This document shows, one piece after another, positions 43,367-54,071 of a stretch of DNA of 64,000 nt. The notes beneath the pieces are model-generated. The model was not told where the DNA came from and searched no databases. It was given only the letters and a program-made list of their open reading frames with translations. The position numbers were made by a program, and so were the translations under genes. The DNA is from Lachnospiraceae bacterium (GTDB taxonomy: Bacteria; Bacillota; Clostridia; Lachnospirales; Lachnospiraceae). The stretch lies in the NCBI GenBank assembly GCA_017624235.1, contig JAGANL010000013.1, forward strand, positions 1-64,000, given 5' to 3'. Position 1 is the first letter of the stretch; the number at the start of each line of letters is the position of its first letter.

Positions 43367-43578
43367 CTATCCTGCAATTTTGCTATGATTTTTCAACAAC
43401 CTTTCATACATGACTGTCATGATAAACAAAATCATAAATAAATACACCGGAAACAGTGCCACGCTGATATGATTGGCAATGAGTCCGAATACCGGTGGCA
43501 TCAGGATCCCAGCAGGGAATCCGGCAGTCCAAGGCTGATAAATGCTAAATAGATAATAGCCAATAGTAAAGTTACCAT
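43367..43578 (-). pseudogene. Remnant of an MFS transporter, internally deleted
   Basis: An ATG at 43578 behind AAGGAGG opens MVTLLLAIIYLAFISLGLPDSLLGS, the first helix of an MFS permease, and stops after about 25 codons. In another frame the sequence resumes as MPPVFGLIANHISVALFPVY, then a last hydrophobic helix and YERLLKNHSKIAG, the end of the same type of permease. So about 1 kb encoding the middle has been lost while the start signal and both ends remain. No function is expected. Confidence 0.8.
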
Positions 43579-43618
43579 GTTGTTTTCCTCCTTCCCGTAT
43601 AATAGTATTATATCATGG

Positions 43619-43676
43619 CAAAAAATCTGCTGCACCGATCCCATGAATCCCATGCAGCAGATTTTTCTGCTTATCC
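43619..43676. terminator. Bidirectional terminator after the hydratase gene
   Basis: AAAAATCTGCTGCA / TGCAGCAGATTTTT, 14 bp perfect, loop about 18 bases with an inner CCCATGAATCCCATG. Confidence 0.85.
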
Positions 43677-43683
43677 TTACAAT

Positions 43684-45980
43684 TTATGAAACTCTGTTAT
43701 AGTTGATCAAACAGCCGTCCAGAATAATCTGTCTCTCTTCATCGGTCAGTTCACCAAGGGTCAGTGTAAACTCTTCCAGCTCCTTCTCACCGACACGATA
43801 AGCGGTAATCACATCTGTCTTCTCCTCTACTGCCTTACGGATATCCGGCAGGAAATGAAATCGAGATTGTGGAACGGCAGCTCGCCTTCCTGAATCAGGA
43901 ACGGAAGCATACCCCAGTTAATCAGGTTGGAACGGTAACGCTTGGTCGCATACTCATTTGCAATATTCGCCCAGCCGCCCAGTACCTTCTGGCAGGATGC
44001 CGCCTGCTCACGGGCAGAACCATCACCCGGCTTTACGGCAAAAATCGTAGAACCGAAGCCTGTATTCTTCCGGCTCATTTCCGGGTATCTGGTACGAATC
44101 ACTTCATATACATGTGTCAGATCCAGGTTCGGATTCGCTTCAATCGGACAGGTATCACTCATAACGCTTTCCTGCACCGCTCTCATCTCTTTTGCCAGTC
44201 CCACATAGTTCGGGTCCTTTCTGCTCAGGGTAAACTCTGCCAGACCCAGAGGGTTGGAACGGTAGGAAGATGTTTCGCCAGACGGAATCAGCTCGTCCGT
44301 TGTCGTAACCGGATCATGAATTTCGGATACGACACGCAGCACCAGATTCTGCGGCAGCTCACACATTGCCGGCCAATCCTTGATATTCGGGCCAAACTGA
44401 ATCTCTACGCTCTCGTCTGCCACCCCTTTGGAATCAAAAACGCGGTTAGCATAGATGTTCGCATCAAAGTGATACGGATATTTACGGATTTCTCCTGCAA
44501 ACTCGGTTGCCGGAGTTAAAATTCCCTGATTGGCTGCAGTTGCCGCTATGGAACGGGCATCCATCAGCGCTACTGAGGAAATCTGACCGCTCTGCAGCTT
44601 CGAGCCTTCGCGGTTCGGGAAGTTTCTGGTAGAATGTCGGATACTGAATGCGTTGTTAGCCGGTGTATCACCTGCGCCGAAGCACGGGCCGCAGAAAGCA
44701 GTCTTCATAACAGCACCGGTCTCCAAAATCGCTGCAGCACAGCCATTCTTAATCAGTTCCATATAAATCGGCATGGAAGCCGGGTATACGCTTAAGGTAA
44801 ATCCATCGGAGCCAATGTAGGAGCCCTTTAGGATTTCTACTGCTTCACAGATATTTTCAAAGCCGCCGCCTGCACAGCCTGCAATGATTCCCTGATCCAC
44901 ATAGAGCTTACCGTTACGCACCTTGTTTTTCAGTGTATAGTCAACAGCGCCATCCAGGCTGACTGCCGCACGCTTCTCAGTTTCTGCCAGAATATCCATC
45001 AGGTTCGCGTTCAGCTCTTCAATCGTATAGGTATTGCTCGGATGGAACGGCATAGCGATCATCGGTCTTACCTTACTTAAATCTACCGTAATCATGCCGT
45101 CATAATACGCCACCTCGCCCGGATTCAATTCGGCATACTCTTCCTTTCTGCCGTGAATCTCATAAAACTCTTTGATTTTATCATCTGTTCTCCAGATAGA
45201 AGACAAACAGGTTGTTTCGGTCGTCATGACGTCGATTCCGATTCTGAAATCAGCGGACAGGCTGGAAACACCCGGCCCTACGAACTCCATGACCTTATTC
45301 TTGACATAGCCGTTTGCAAATACCGCACCGATAATAGCAAGTGCCACGTCCTGCGGGCCTACGCCCTTTACCGGTTCGCCGGTCAGATAGACACCGACCA
45401 CACCCGGCATATTGATATCATAGGTCTGAGACAAAAGCTGTTTTACCAGCTCCGGGCCGCCCTCGCCCATTGCCATCGTACCGAGCGCACCGTAACGGGT
45501 ATGGCTGTCAGAGCCAAGAATCATCCTGCCTCCTCCGGCCAGCATCTCCCTCGCGTACTGATGAATGACTGCCTGATGAGGCGGAACATACACTCCGCCG
45601 TATCTCTTGGCACAGGTCAGGCCAAACATGTGGTCATCCTCATTGATCGTTCCGCCGACTGCGCAAAGGGAATTGTGGCAGTTGGTCAGTACATACGGAA
45701 TCGGGAACTTCGTAAGTCCCGATGCCCGCGCTGTCTGGATGATGCCGACAAAAGTGATGTCATGAGAAGTCAGCTTGTCAAATTTGATCTTTAACTTCTC
45801 CATATTGCCCGACGTATTATGCTTTTCCAAAATGCCATAGGCAATGGTCTCTTTTGCGGCCTCAGCTTTTGTTATCTCTTTTCCTGTTTTACTTTTAATC
45901 GCTGCCTGCGCTTCTGCGGTGTCTGGTACGATTTCCGTGCCATTTACCAGATAGGCGCCGCCTTCGAGTAATGTTACCAT
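43684..45980 (-). pseudogene. Aconitase-family hydratase with a frameshift near its 3' end
   Basis: From the ATG at 45980 (GGGAGGACAG upstream) about 717 residues read openly, then the frame shifts at about 43850-43858 and hits a stop at 43827. One more T in the TTT run there restores [21 protein letters not shown] and the ending CLINYNRVS to a stop at 43684-43686. The protein is a 4Fe-4S hydratase of the aconitase superfamily (YbhJ-like): cluster cysteines in [14 protein letters not shown] and CGPCFGAG, with the [21 protein letters not shown] block. Either the gene has just lost its last 54 residues, replaced by seven or eight others, or the base is missing by sequencing error. Downstream of glgP by 19 bases. 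Confidence 0.85.
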
Positions 45981-45999
45981 ATCTGTCCTCCCATTGACT

Positions 46000-48507
46000 T
46001 CAAAAGATCTTCTTATCCGGTTTGGTAGTATCCAGCACCACCCTATCCAGATGCCAGATGTCATCTACATACTCCTGAATGGTACGGTCGGATGTGAACT
46101 TACCAGAGCAGGCCACATTTAAGATGGCGCTTCTCGCCCAGCCCTTTTCATCACGGTATGCATCTTCCACTCTCTCCTGTGCCTCTGCATAGGCCCGGAA
46201 ATCCTTTAAGATAAAATAAGTATCTGCCTTTGCAGTACTTTGTGTATTCAAAAGAGAATTATACAGGTCACGGAAACGCTCCGGATCATGCGGAGAATAA
46301 GTTCCGTTAATTAACTGCATCAGGACTCTGCGGATCTCTGCATCATTATTGAAAATATCCATCGGATTATAGCCGCCGTGGTTCTCATACTGAATGACTT
46401 CATCCGAAGACAGACCGAAGATAAAGGCGTTCTCTGCTCCGACCTCTTCCACGATTTCCACATTTGCACCGTCCATCGTACCCAGGGTCAGCGCACCGTT
46501 TAACATGAACTTCATGTTACCTGTACCGGAAGCTTCCTTGCTGGCAGTCGAAATCTGCTCGGAAACATCTGCTGCCGCAAAAATCCACTCTGCATTGGAT
46601 ACACGGTAGTTCTCAATAAATACGACCTTAATCTTGCCGCCGATGGCCGGATCGTTGTTCACCACATCTGCAACGGCATTGATCAGCTTAATGGTCAGCT
46701 TTGCATTCTTATAGCCTGCAGCCGCCTTCGCACCAAAGATAAAGGTTCTCGGATAAAACTCCATATCCGGGTGATCCTTTAACTGATTGTACAAATACAT
46801 GACATGCAGGATATTTAAAAGCTGGCGCTTGTACTCATGCAGTCTCTTTACCTGAACATCAAAGATGGAACGTGGATCCACTTCGATGCCATTGTGCTCT
46901 AAAATATATTTCGCCAGACGAACCTTGTTCTGGTACTTGATATTCATAAATTCCTGCTGTGCCTTCTCATCGTCTGCAAACAGCTTCAGCTTGCTGATCT
47001 TCGGAAGGTCTGTAATCCAGTCGCTTCCCACATGCTCCGTTACCCAGGCAGCTAACAGCTCGTTTCCGTGTAACAGGAATCTTCTCTGTGTGATACCATT
47101 GGTCTTATTGTTGAACTTCTCCGGCATCATTTCATAGAAGTCTCTTAACTCCTGCTTCTTTAAGATTTCCGTATGTAATCTTGCCACACCGTTTACGGAG
47201 AAGCCTGCCACAATTGCCAGATGAGCCATCTTGACCTGTCCGTCGTATACGATTGCCATTTTGCGAATCTTTTCCTGTACGTTTACACCCGGTACACCAT
47301 TATACTTCTGCTCGATCTGCATGATGAAACGGCGATTGATCTCCTCCACAATTTGGTAGATTCTCGGAAGCAGTCTGGAGAACAGCTCGATCGGCCATTT
47401 TTCAAGTGCCTCAGCCATAATGGTATGGTTGGTATAAGCACAGGTCTTTGTCGTTACACCCCATGCCTCATCCCAGGTCAGATAATATTCATCCATCAGG
47501 ATTCTCATAAGCTCAGCGATAGCTACGGTCGGATGAGTATCATTTAACTGGAAGGTCACCTTCTCATAGAATTTACGGATATCCGTATGCTTTCTCATAT
47601 ACTTCGCAACTGCCTCCTGAACAGATGCAGAAATAAAGAAGTACTGCTGTTTCAGACGAAGCTCCTTGCCTGCATAGTGGTTATCATTCGGATAAAGCAC
47701 CTCGACGATGTTCCTTGCCAGGTTTTCCTGCTCTACGGCCTTCTGATAATCTCCCTTATCAAAGGAATCCAGTTTGAAGCACTCTACCGGCTGTGCATCC
47801 CAGATACGAAGCGTATTGACGATACCATTGCCATAGCCTACAATCGGAATATCATACGGAATGGCTGTAACAGACTGATATCCCTCCTGCACGAAGTTCT
47901 GTCTGCCCTTCTCATCAATCTTCACAGAAACATAACCGCCGAATTTGACTTCCTTTGCATATTCGGAACGGCGAAGCTCAAACGGATTGCCGTTCTCCAG
48001 CCAGTTATCCGGCACCTCTACCTGATAACCGTCACGAATTTCCTGCTTGAACATACCGTAACGGTAACGGATGCCGCAGCCGTAAGCCGCATATCCCAGT
48101 GTTGCAAGAGAGTCTAAGAAACAGGCTGCCAGTCTGCCCAGGCCTCCGTTTCCAAGCGCCGCATCCGGCTCCTGATCCTCAATCACGTTCAGATCCAGAC
48201 CCAGCTCATCCAGAGCCTCCTTCACATCATCGTATGCCTGCAGATTGATGATATTATTGCCGAGTGCACGACCCATCAGGAACTCCATGGACAGATAATA
48301 AACCGTCTTAGGGTCTTTCTTATCGTATTCCTTCTGCGTCTTTAACCAGTTGTCTACCACTGCATCCTTAATCGCATAGGATACCGCCTGGAAAATCTGC
48401 TGATTGTTTGCCTCTTCCAGATTCTTACGATAAAGCGTCTTGATATTGTATAAAACGCTTCTCTTGAACAATTCCTTGTCAAACTTCAACGCGGGTTTCT
48501 TTGCCAT
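46000..48507 (-). CDS. glgP: Glycogen/starch phosphorylase
   Basis: 835 residues from the ATG at 48507 (CAGGAGGAGATAGCG upstream; the in-frame ATG at 48585 lies before this site). GT35 family: [52 protein letters not shown] near residue 130, [22 protein letters not shown], and the PLP lysine region [28 protein letters not shown] near residue 660. Releases glucose-1-phosphate from alpha-glucan. A sigma-A promoter is present upstream. No other glycogen gene is in the window. Confidence 0.95.
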   Translation of the reverse strand: MAKKPALKFDKELFKRSVLYNIKTLYRKNLEEANNQQIFQAVSYAIKDAVVDNWLKTQKEYDKKDPKTVYYLSMEFLMGRALGNNIINLQAYDDVKEALDELGLDLNVIEDQEPDAALGNGGLGRLAACFLDSLATLGYAAYGCGIRYRYGMFKQEIRDGYQVEVPDNWLENGNPFELRRSEYAKEVKFGGYVSVKIDEKGRQNFVQEGYQSVTAIPYDIPIVGYGNGIVNTLRIWDAQPVECFKLDSFDKGDYQKAVEQENLARNIVEVLYPNDNHYAGKELRLKQQYFFISASVQEAVAKYMRKHTDIRKFYEKVTFQLNDTHPTVAIAELMRILMDEYYLTWDEAWGVTTKTCAYTNHTIMAEALEKWPIELFSRLLPRIYQIVEEINRRFIMQIEQKYNGVPGVNVQEKIRKMAIVYDGQVKMAHLAIVAGFSVNGVARLHTEILKKQELRDFYEMMPEKFNNKTNGITQRRFLLHGNELLAAWVTEHVGSDWITDLPKISKLKLFADDEKAQQEFMNIKYQNKVRLAKYILEHNGIEVDPRSIFDVQVKRLHEYKRQLLNILHVMYLYNQLKDHPDMEFYPRTFIFGAKAAAGYKNAKLTIKLINAVADVVNNDPAIGGKIKVVFIENYRVSNAEWIFAAADVSEQISTASKEASGTGNMKFMLNGALTLGTMDGANVEIVEEVGAENAFIFGLSSDEVIQYENHGGYNPMDIFNNDAEIRRVLMQLINGTYSPHDPERFRDLYNSLLNTQSTAKADTYFILKDFRAYAEAQERVEDAYRDEKGWARSAILNVACSGKFTSDRTIQEYVDDIWHLDRVVLDTTKPDKKIF

Positions 48508-48573
48508 CGCTATCTCCTCCTGATTCCGTATATTGATAAATTTTTCTGTGCAATTTACAGGGTTATCTTTGAT

Positions 48574-48602
48574 AGTATACCGCATTTTAAGCTGCTTGTA
48601 AA
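48574..48602 (-). promoter_or_regulatory. Sigma-A promoter for glgP
   Basis: On the minus strand TTTACA (48597-48602), 17 bases, TATACT (48574-48579), giving a leader of about 60 bases. Confidence 0.7.
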
Positions 48603-48653
48603 ACTTTTCGTGCTTTTTTTCACAAAGATTTGTTGTCTGATATTATATTCTCA

Positions 48654-49079
48654 TCAATCACAAAACACGGGCTTCATAATGTCACTGTAATATGAATCTG
48701 CTATTGTACCACAGATTCTTACCATACTTTCTACCAGAGCCGCCTGTTCTTCTTCATCCCCTACTATAAACTGAGATACCCTTGCCAATACATATCCCGT
48801 TTCCTCATCCAGATAAAATCCACCACATTTGAGTCTGTAATTGATCCGCATCATTACTTCCCGTACCGAATCTCTTTTCTCCGGTGGAACACTGACTTGA
48901 AAATAAATGTAAAATAAAAACAATTTTTCTTCCTCGAAGCAGCGTGCAACTCCCTCCCACTGCCCCTTCTCCCCTATCATGCGGATTCTGTACTGCTCCG
49001 GACCTTCCTTACTTTTCACAGTAAGAACCGGAACATTAAGCCGCTGCATCAGATTCATAAAAATGCCTGCTATATTCAT
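48654..49079 (-). CDS. YbjN-like small protein at the end of the injection-system operon
   Basis: 141 residues, ATG behind GGAGGGCAGAG. The central and C-terminal pattern (LFLFYIYFQVSVPPEKRDSVREVMMRINYRLKCGGFYLDEETGYVLARVSQFIVG then a long helix VESMVRICGTIADSYYSDIMKPV) fits the YbjN family, whose fold resembles type III secretion chaperones. It starts 19 bases after the giant repeat gene and is the last gene of the operon. A chaperone role for that large neighbour is an inference from fold and position. Confidence 0.72.
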   Translation of the reverse strand: MNIAGIFMNLMQRLNVPVLTVKSKEGPEQYRIRMIGEKGQWEGVARCFEEEKLFLFYIYFQVSVPPEKRDSVREVMMRINYRLKCGGFYLDEETGYVLARVSQFIVGDEEEQAALVESMVRICGTIADSYYSDIMKPVFCD

Positions 49080-49098
49080 CTCTGCCCTCCAATTCTTT

Positions 49099-52000
49099 TC
49101 ATGCCTCCTGCATCAGCAGCCGCTCCATCTCTTCCACTGCCTCTGCTTCATCCGCCAGTTTGTCAAGCTCCTCTGTGGTCTTCTGAAGATTTTCCATATC
49201 CTGAGTCGACTGTTCTGCATTCTCTTCACTCTGCTGAGCCTCCTTGGACGTATCCTTCAGCTTGGCAACCGGGCCATTCAGCTTCTCCTGGAATACGCTC
49301 CTGCTTTTCAGCGGATTTCCCTCCTTCTGGTCTTTTAGAAGATCTGCAAGTTCCTCCTGCATTTCTTTTGCCCCATCAATGGAATTCTGCAGTCTGGTCT
49401 GTGACGCCTCCAGGGTTTTAAGCGGCTGATTTACTTCATCTAACATTTCCTGATAATAGTTCTGGCGTTTTGTCTCATAGTCTACGATTTCTTCATAGCC
49501 CCAATTCTGCTGTTCTGCATTTTCCTTTGCTTTCTGCTTTACCAGACTCCTGTTTTGCCTCAAAAATCTCTTCTTCGGACCGTTATCTTCCATGTACAGC
49601 TTCCATGCCGCCTCATCATCCGCCGCACCCATAAGCTGATCCAGCCGTTCCTGATGCTTCTTTCCGGTCTCCTTCTCCCGCTCCTGCTCATACCGGATAA
49701 TCACCATCGGAGTCAGTACCTCTACCGGATCAAGAGTCTTATCAAACCCAATGCCGACATTACGGAAGCTGCTCATAAATGCCTTTACCCGCTCCCATCC
49801 ACTGTCGCCGTCCTTCTGAGCCATTTCCCTGTATTCTCTGGCCTTTTCAGGAGGCATCGTATCTCCTTCAATGCTTTCCAGAAAGGCAAGCCTGTTATTG
49901 TGCTTTTTCCCAAGCTCTTCCTTTCTGCTTTCCTCGTAGGTCAGAATTTCCTGAGCTGTTACCGTCTGGAAACCACCATCCTCCAGACTCTTTACAAAAC
50001 CTTTTCCTCCACCCATCTGCTGATACTGACTTACGATTTCCGCATCCGAAGCTCCGTCCAGCCGCAGCTGCTTTAAAGCCATATACCGGTCGTAATGTCC
50101 ACCCTCCAGCTTTACGATGGTTTCCAGTTCATCCTCGTCCGGACTGGTAAGCTTACCCTGCAGCTTTTTCTTTGTCCGCACAAGCCAGCCTTGTTTGGAA
50201 AGCTCTCTCGCCCTGCTCTGCTCATATCGGATCATCTCGTCCAGAGAAAAGCTGTCCTTAGTGCGGTCACTGTTTTTATCCTTCCAATAGCTTTCAAAGC
50301 CGGACTTCAATAATCCTCCCAGCTTCTTATCCTGCTCCACCAATGCCATGTAATAGGAATAAAACTGGGCATCTGTATACTGATCCTTATGCGCGTTCAG
50401 CTTTTCCAGACGCTCCTGATGCTTTGTCATGACCGCCTCCGGCTCATCCAGCACGCTCTCCGCAATACCGGTACTGATAAAATCACCGGATTTTATCTCT
50501 TCAATCAGACGATCATGCTGCCGTTTGCCCTTCGCATCTTTCACTCCAAAGTAACTATTCTTGGCATCCAAAATGATCTGCTGTCTTTTTGCTTCCGATA
50601 CCTCATCATTTCCGGTAATCTCATTTTTTTCCTGAATTGCCTCCTCCAGGGCCTTGATCCGATTCTCATGCTTTTGTACCTCAGAAGCAGAACTGAATAA
50701 TTTTTCCGATAACTCTTTTTTTCGTTTGAGCTCATAAAGCCGGATTTCCTCCAAAGAAAGTGTTTCCACAATGTGATCATCCACATCCTCCCTCTGGATC
50801 CACATTTGCAGGAAATTTTTATAGTTAGACAAATTCATGTCTTCTTTTGCTGCTGCCGCCACATTTCTCTGCTTCAGTTCATCTGCTTCAACAGCCGTCA
50901 TCTTCCTTCCTCTTATGCGTATCTCTGCGGCAATTCCGTGTCCGACCTCTTCCTTTGCCTTCTGAATATACTCCTTTTCTTTAGCAAGCTCCTCCTTCCA
51001 CGCATTTTCAGAGCTATCGCCAAGTTCAAGCTTTTTCTTGATGCGGTCCATAGCTCCTGCGCCCTCCTGCTGCTTTATCTGACTGCGTGTATTCTCATAC
51101 TCCAGAATATCCTCCTTGGAAGCATAATGCCACGCATCACCGTCTTTCATTATCTTGGAGGCACCCTCTTCATTAAAGTACCAGTTCTTTGCCTCCTGTA
51201 CGATTTTTTCCCGTTCCCCCTCTGCCGCTTCCTGATAACGTTTCTGATAACCTAAAAGCTTATCCAGACGCCTGATATGTCTGCCTGTCGTTCCGGTTTT
51301 TTCCTTCGCTGCGGTATTTTCAGGCTGCATCGTTTCCTCTACTGCCTCCTCGCCTGTCTTTTCTCTTTCATAATCCAGAATTTCTTCCGCACTGTTATGA
51401 TATCGCAGCAGGGTTTCCGGTTTAAAAAATTGCTTGCCGTGCATTTCTTTGTGATAATAATTCACAAATTCTGCCCCGGTCACTCCCTCAGCTGCCTTTT
51501 TCTTCAGCTGTTCAAGCCTGGTTCGATGCTTTTGTGTCACGTCCGCCAGACGGCTCTGCTCATACTCGATAAACTTCTTCTTATCCGTCGAATACAGACT
51601 GAGCTGTTTCTTCATATTACTGCCGCCCAGCTTATCAATATAATACATACAAAAATCCGGATTTTTGACCTGCATCTTTGTCTCGTCAAAATCTCCCTGC
51701 TCATTCAGCATTCCCATCTCAGCGGCCTTCTGTTTGAGCGAATTCAGTCTCTTAGTATGCATTCTGGCCGACTCATTGCGTCTTTGCGTCTCATAGGCAA
51801 TCAACGCGTCCTTACCTGCGACCTGTTTCTTTGCGGAAAGCTCTGCTGCGGCCTTCTGCTCGTTTTCGATTCCCTTCGCGCTCATTTCCTTCTGATAGAA
51901 GGACATCGCCTCCTCATCCCGCTGCTTTTGTCCTTCTTCATCCATTTCAAAGCCAGCCGACCACTGCTCCAGCTTGTTCAGTCTCTCTGTATGCTTTTTT

Positions 52001-54060
52001 ACCGATTCGGTCAGCTTATCCCTGACCTTCTGGATTTTTTTGTCACCCAGAAAAACACTCTTTTCATCTTCTATCAGCTTTAATATGCTGGCGGAAGAGC
52101 TGATTCTGCGTGTAATTAGCATGTCGATTTGCTCCAGCTTGCCCCAAAGGTCTTTCAGTCCCTGCGCCTCTTCCGGCTTTGCCGCCATATTACCGCTCTG
52201 CTCCGCAGCCAGCACCGCCTTACAGTCCTCATACTGCTGTATCAGGGAATCAATTTCCTCCGTCTGCCTGTCCGTGCTGTTGTTCAGATAAGCGGCAAAG
52301 GTCTGGTGCTGTTTCATCCGAAAACCAAAATTTTCATCCTTCCGTTCCTTGATGCAGGCAGCAATTCCCTTCATTGTTTCCGTCGTACTGTCAATCTTCC
52401 ATCCCTTAAGCGGCTCACGGAAGGATGTGGAGGCATGTATTCCGGCGCCCAGGCTTGCCAGAGTCCACTCTTCAAAATTATATTCCCAGTCCTTCTCCCA
52501 GTCGAAAAGCTTGGAGCCTGCTGTAATGCTGCCGCCCAGTGCCATTTTCAGATCCACTCCCGCCATGGCGTCCATCAGTATCCTGTCGGGCGCCTCCAGC
52601 ATGATTTTCTGCTTTCCTCCCTGCTCCCCCTCTTTCTTTCCCATCTTGATGCCGATATCCCCATAAGCCACCGGACTGCCCTCTGCCTCAGTAGGCGCCG
52701 CCTGAAAAGTCTGACCTGTCTCCACATTTCCCTCCAGTGCCCCTTCCGCAAACAAACCGCCCTTTATCGAAAAAAGATAGCCAAGCCCCGCCTCAATGGC
52801 CGCCGTAACGCGGAGGGCAATCTTGCCAAACAAAGCTGCCTGCAACGAAAGCTCCAGCCCCTCTTCCGACTGTCCCTTTACAAGATTCAGTGCAAACTGA
52901 TATTCATAGGACGGTTCCAGCTCCAGTACGAAATTGATACCCGGAAACAAGGGAATTTCTAGGGAAATATCCTCAGAATCCTCATCTTGCTTTTCTGTAC
53001 CCGGTACCTCCTCGGGTGGCAGTTCCCCTGTTTTGCAGAATTTTACAAAGTCATCCCATGCCAGACCAAGCTTTTCCCAGAATTCCTTTGCGTCTTCTAT
53101 CGCACCCTCCAGTGTACCGGAATCCTCCTCCTCATCATCCTCCTGCTCTTCTTCATCTTCACTGCTTCCCTGTCTCCCAAAAAGCTGAAGCGCAAGAGGA
53201 GCCGCCTCCTCGACAGCAGTTCCTCCCGAAGCCTCTTCTGAAAGGACTGCTTGTGCAGACGCCTCTGTTCCTCCTGTTTCTGCTCCTGTTACTTCATTCC
53301 CCCCTGTCTGACTTTGTCCGTTTCCGGCTTCATTCACCTGATTCTGCAGTTCTTCTGCCTCTCTTGCCCTCTGCTCTGCTCTCCTGGCAGCTTCCTCCTG
53401 GGGTGCATAGATACCGCTGTTATCAATCTGCACCACATCAAAATGCTTTTCCGTACCATCCTGATACTGCTTTGTTACATTTCCGGCCAGAATGGCGCGT
53501 CCCTTCATGACATGAAGATCCTGTCCCCTGTAGATTGCGCCATCTGCTCCGCCAATCTGAAATGCCGTGGTACTGTGTGCATCCAGAAACGTATTCCCGT
53601 TTTCATCCTTTGACAGAAAGACTTCATTCATACGAATATTTGACGCACTCTGAGCATTTTTCGGTATGGTCAGGAAAACGGCATTTGCACCGGTAACTCT
53701 TTGGAATATGCCCGCTCCTTTTTTCTGAAGGCTGCCTGTCAAAAATGCAGGCGCCAGATTCAGTGCACCGCCTTCAAAAACGTTAATCATGCCTCCCCTT
53801 ACCTGATAGCCGTCCTTGCCCAGAATCTGAGTTCCCTCAAACTCCATCCGAAAATCCTCACTTTTATCGCGCCGTCTCCGCTCCAGCCAGCCCAGCTTCT
53901 GTTCCTCAGCCGCTTCCTCTTCCAGGGTCTGCCTTACCTCGGGCATTTCCAGAATCTGTCCTGCCTCTACCCGGTTCAGTTTCAAAATTTCCCAGGGATC
54001 CACCTGCTTTCTGCTGGCTCTCTGATCGGTTGTCTGCTCCTGTTTACTCGCTTTCCCCAT
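49099..54060 (-). CDS. Giant helical-repeat protein of the injection-system operon
   Basis: 1653 residues, ATG behind AGGGAGAAACG. Not recognised as a named family. Order: a charged start (1-75); a beta-rich domain around GGMINVFEGGALNLAP to DVVQIDNSGIYAP (75-220); an Ala/Glu/Gln linker with an acidic run at about 300-320; a Gly/Ala/Leu-rich beta domain (about 370-590, with KIALRVTAAIEAGLGYLFSI); then, from about 690 to 1540, about nine degenerate helical repeats of roughly 85-110 residues built on YExxR and KHxxRLxxL; and a coiled coil to the end. No signal peptide or HExxH. Candidates: effector delivered by the injection system, structural cargo, or tape measure; a tape measure is less likely given the N-terminal beta domains. 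Confidence 0.85.
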   Translation of the reverse strand: MGKASKQEQTTDQRASRKQVDPWEILKLNRVEAGQILEMPEVRQTLEEEAAEEQKLGWLERRRRDKSEDFRMEFEGTQILGKDGYQVRGGMINVFEGGALNLAPAFLTGSLQKKGAGIFQRVTGANAVFLTIPKNAQSASNIRMNEVFLSKDENGNTFLDAHSTTAFQIGGADGAIYRGQDLHVMKGRAILAGNVTKQYQDGTEKHFDVVQIDNSGIYAPQEEAARRAEQRAREAEELQNQVNEAGNGQSQTGGNEVTGAETGGTEASAQAVLSEEASGGTAVEEAAPLALQLFGRQGSSEDEEEQEDDEEEDSGTLEGAIEDAKEFWEKLGLAWDDFVKFCKTGELPPEEVPGTEKQDEDSEDISLEIPLFPGINFVLELEPSYEYQFALNLVKGQSEEGLELSLQAALFGKIALRVTAAIEAGLGYLFSIKGGLFAEGALEGNVETGQTFQAAPTEAEGSPVAYGDIGIKMGKKEGEQGGKQKIMLEAPDRILMDAMAGVDLKMALGGSITAGSKLFDWEKDWEYNFEEWTLASLGAGIHASTSFREPLKGWKIDSTTETMKGIAACIKERKDENFGFRMKQHQTFAAYLNNSTDRQTEEIDSLIQQYEDCKAVLAAEQSGNMAAKPEEAQGLKDLWGKLEQIDMLITRRISSSASILKLIEDEKSVFLGDKKIQKVRDKLTESVKKHTERLNKLEQWSAGFEMDEEGQKQRDEEAMSFYQKEMSAKGIENEQKAAAELSAKKQVAGKDALIAYETQRRNESARMHTKRLNSLKQKAAEMGMLNEQGDFDETKMQVKNPDFCMYYIDKLGGSNMKKQLSLYSTDKKKFIEYEQSRLADVTQKHRTRLEQLKKKAAEGVTGAEFVNYYHKEMHGKQFFKPETLLRYHNSAEEILDYEREKTGEEAVEETMQPENTAAKEKTGTTGRHIRRLDKLLGYQKRYQEAAEGEREKIVQEAKNWYFNEEGASKIMKDGDAWHYASKEDILEYENTRSQIKQQEGAGAMDRIKKKLELGDSSENAWKEELAKEKEYIQKAKEEVGHGIAAEIRIRGRKMTAVEADELKQRNVAAAAKEDMNLSNYKNFLQMWIQREDVDDHIVETLSLEEIRLYELKRKKELSEKLFSSASEVQKHENRIKALEEAIQEKNEITGNDEVSEAKRQQIILDAKNSYFGVKDAKGKRQHDRLIEEIKSGDFISTGIAESVLDEPEAVMTKHQERLEKLNAHKDQYTDAQFYSYYMALVEQDKKLGGLLKSGFESYWKDKNSDRTKDSFSLDEMIRYEQSRARELSKQGWLVRTKKKLQGKLTSPDEDELETIVKLEGGHYDRYMALKQLRLDGASDAEIVSQYQQMGGGKGFVKSLEDGGFQTVTAQEILTYEESRKEELGKKHNNRLAFLESIEGDTMPPEKAREYREMAQKDGDSGWERVKAFMSSFRNVGIGFDKTLDPVEVLTPMVIIRYEQEREKETGKKHQERLDQLMGAADDEAAWKLYMEDNGPKKRFLRQNRSLVKQKAKENAEQQNWGYEEIVDYETKRQNYYQEMLDEVNQPLKTLEASQTRLQNSIDGAKEMQEELADLLKDQKEGNPLKSRSVFQEKLNGPVAKLKDTSKEAQQSEENAEQSTQDMENLQKTTEELDKLADEAEAVEEMERLLMQEA

Positions 54061-54071
54061 ACCGTTTCTCC

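Noticed and set aside
43869..44519. Long plus-strand frame within the hydratase
   Set aside because: Antisense shadow of a clearly recognised protein; composition is not protein-like.
53016..53510. Pro/Leu-rich plus-strand frame opposite the acidic linker of the giant protein
   Set aside because: Produced by the GAA/GAG codons of the acidic run read backwards.
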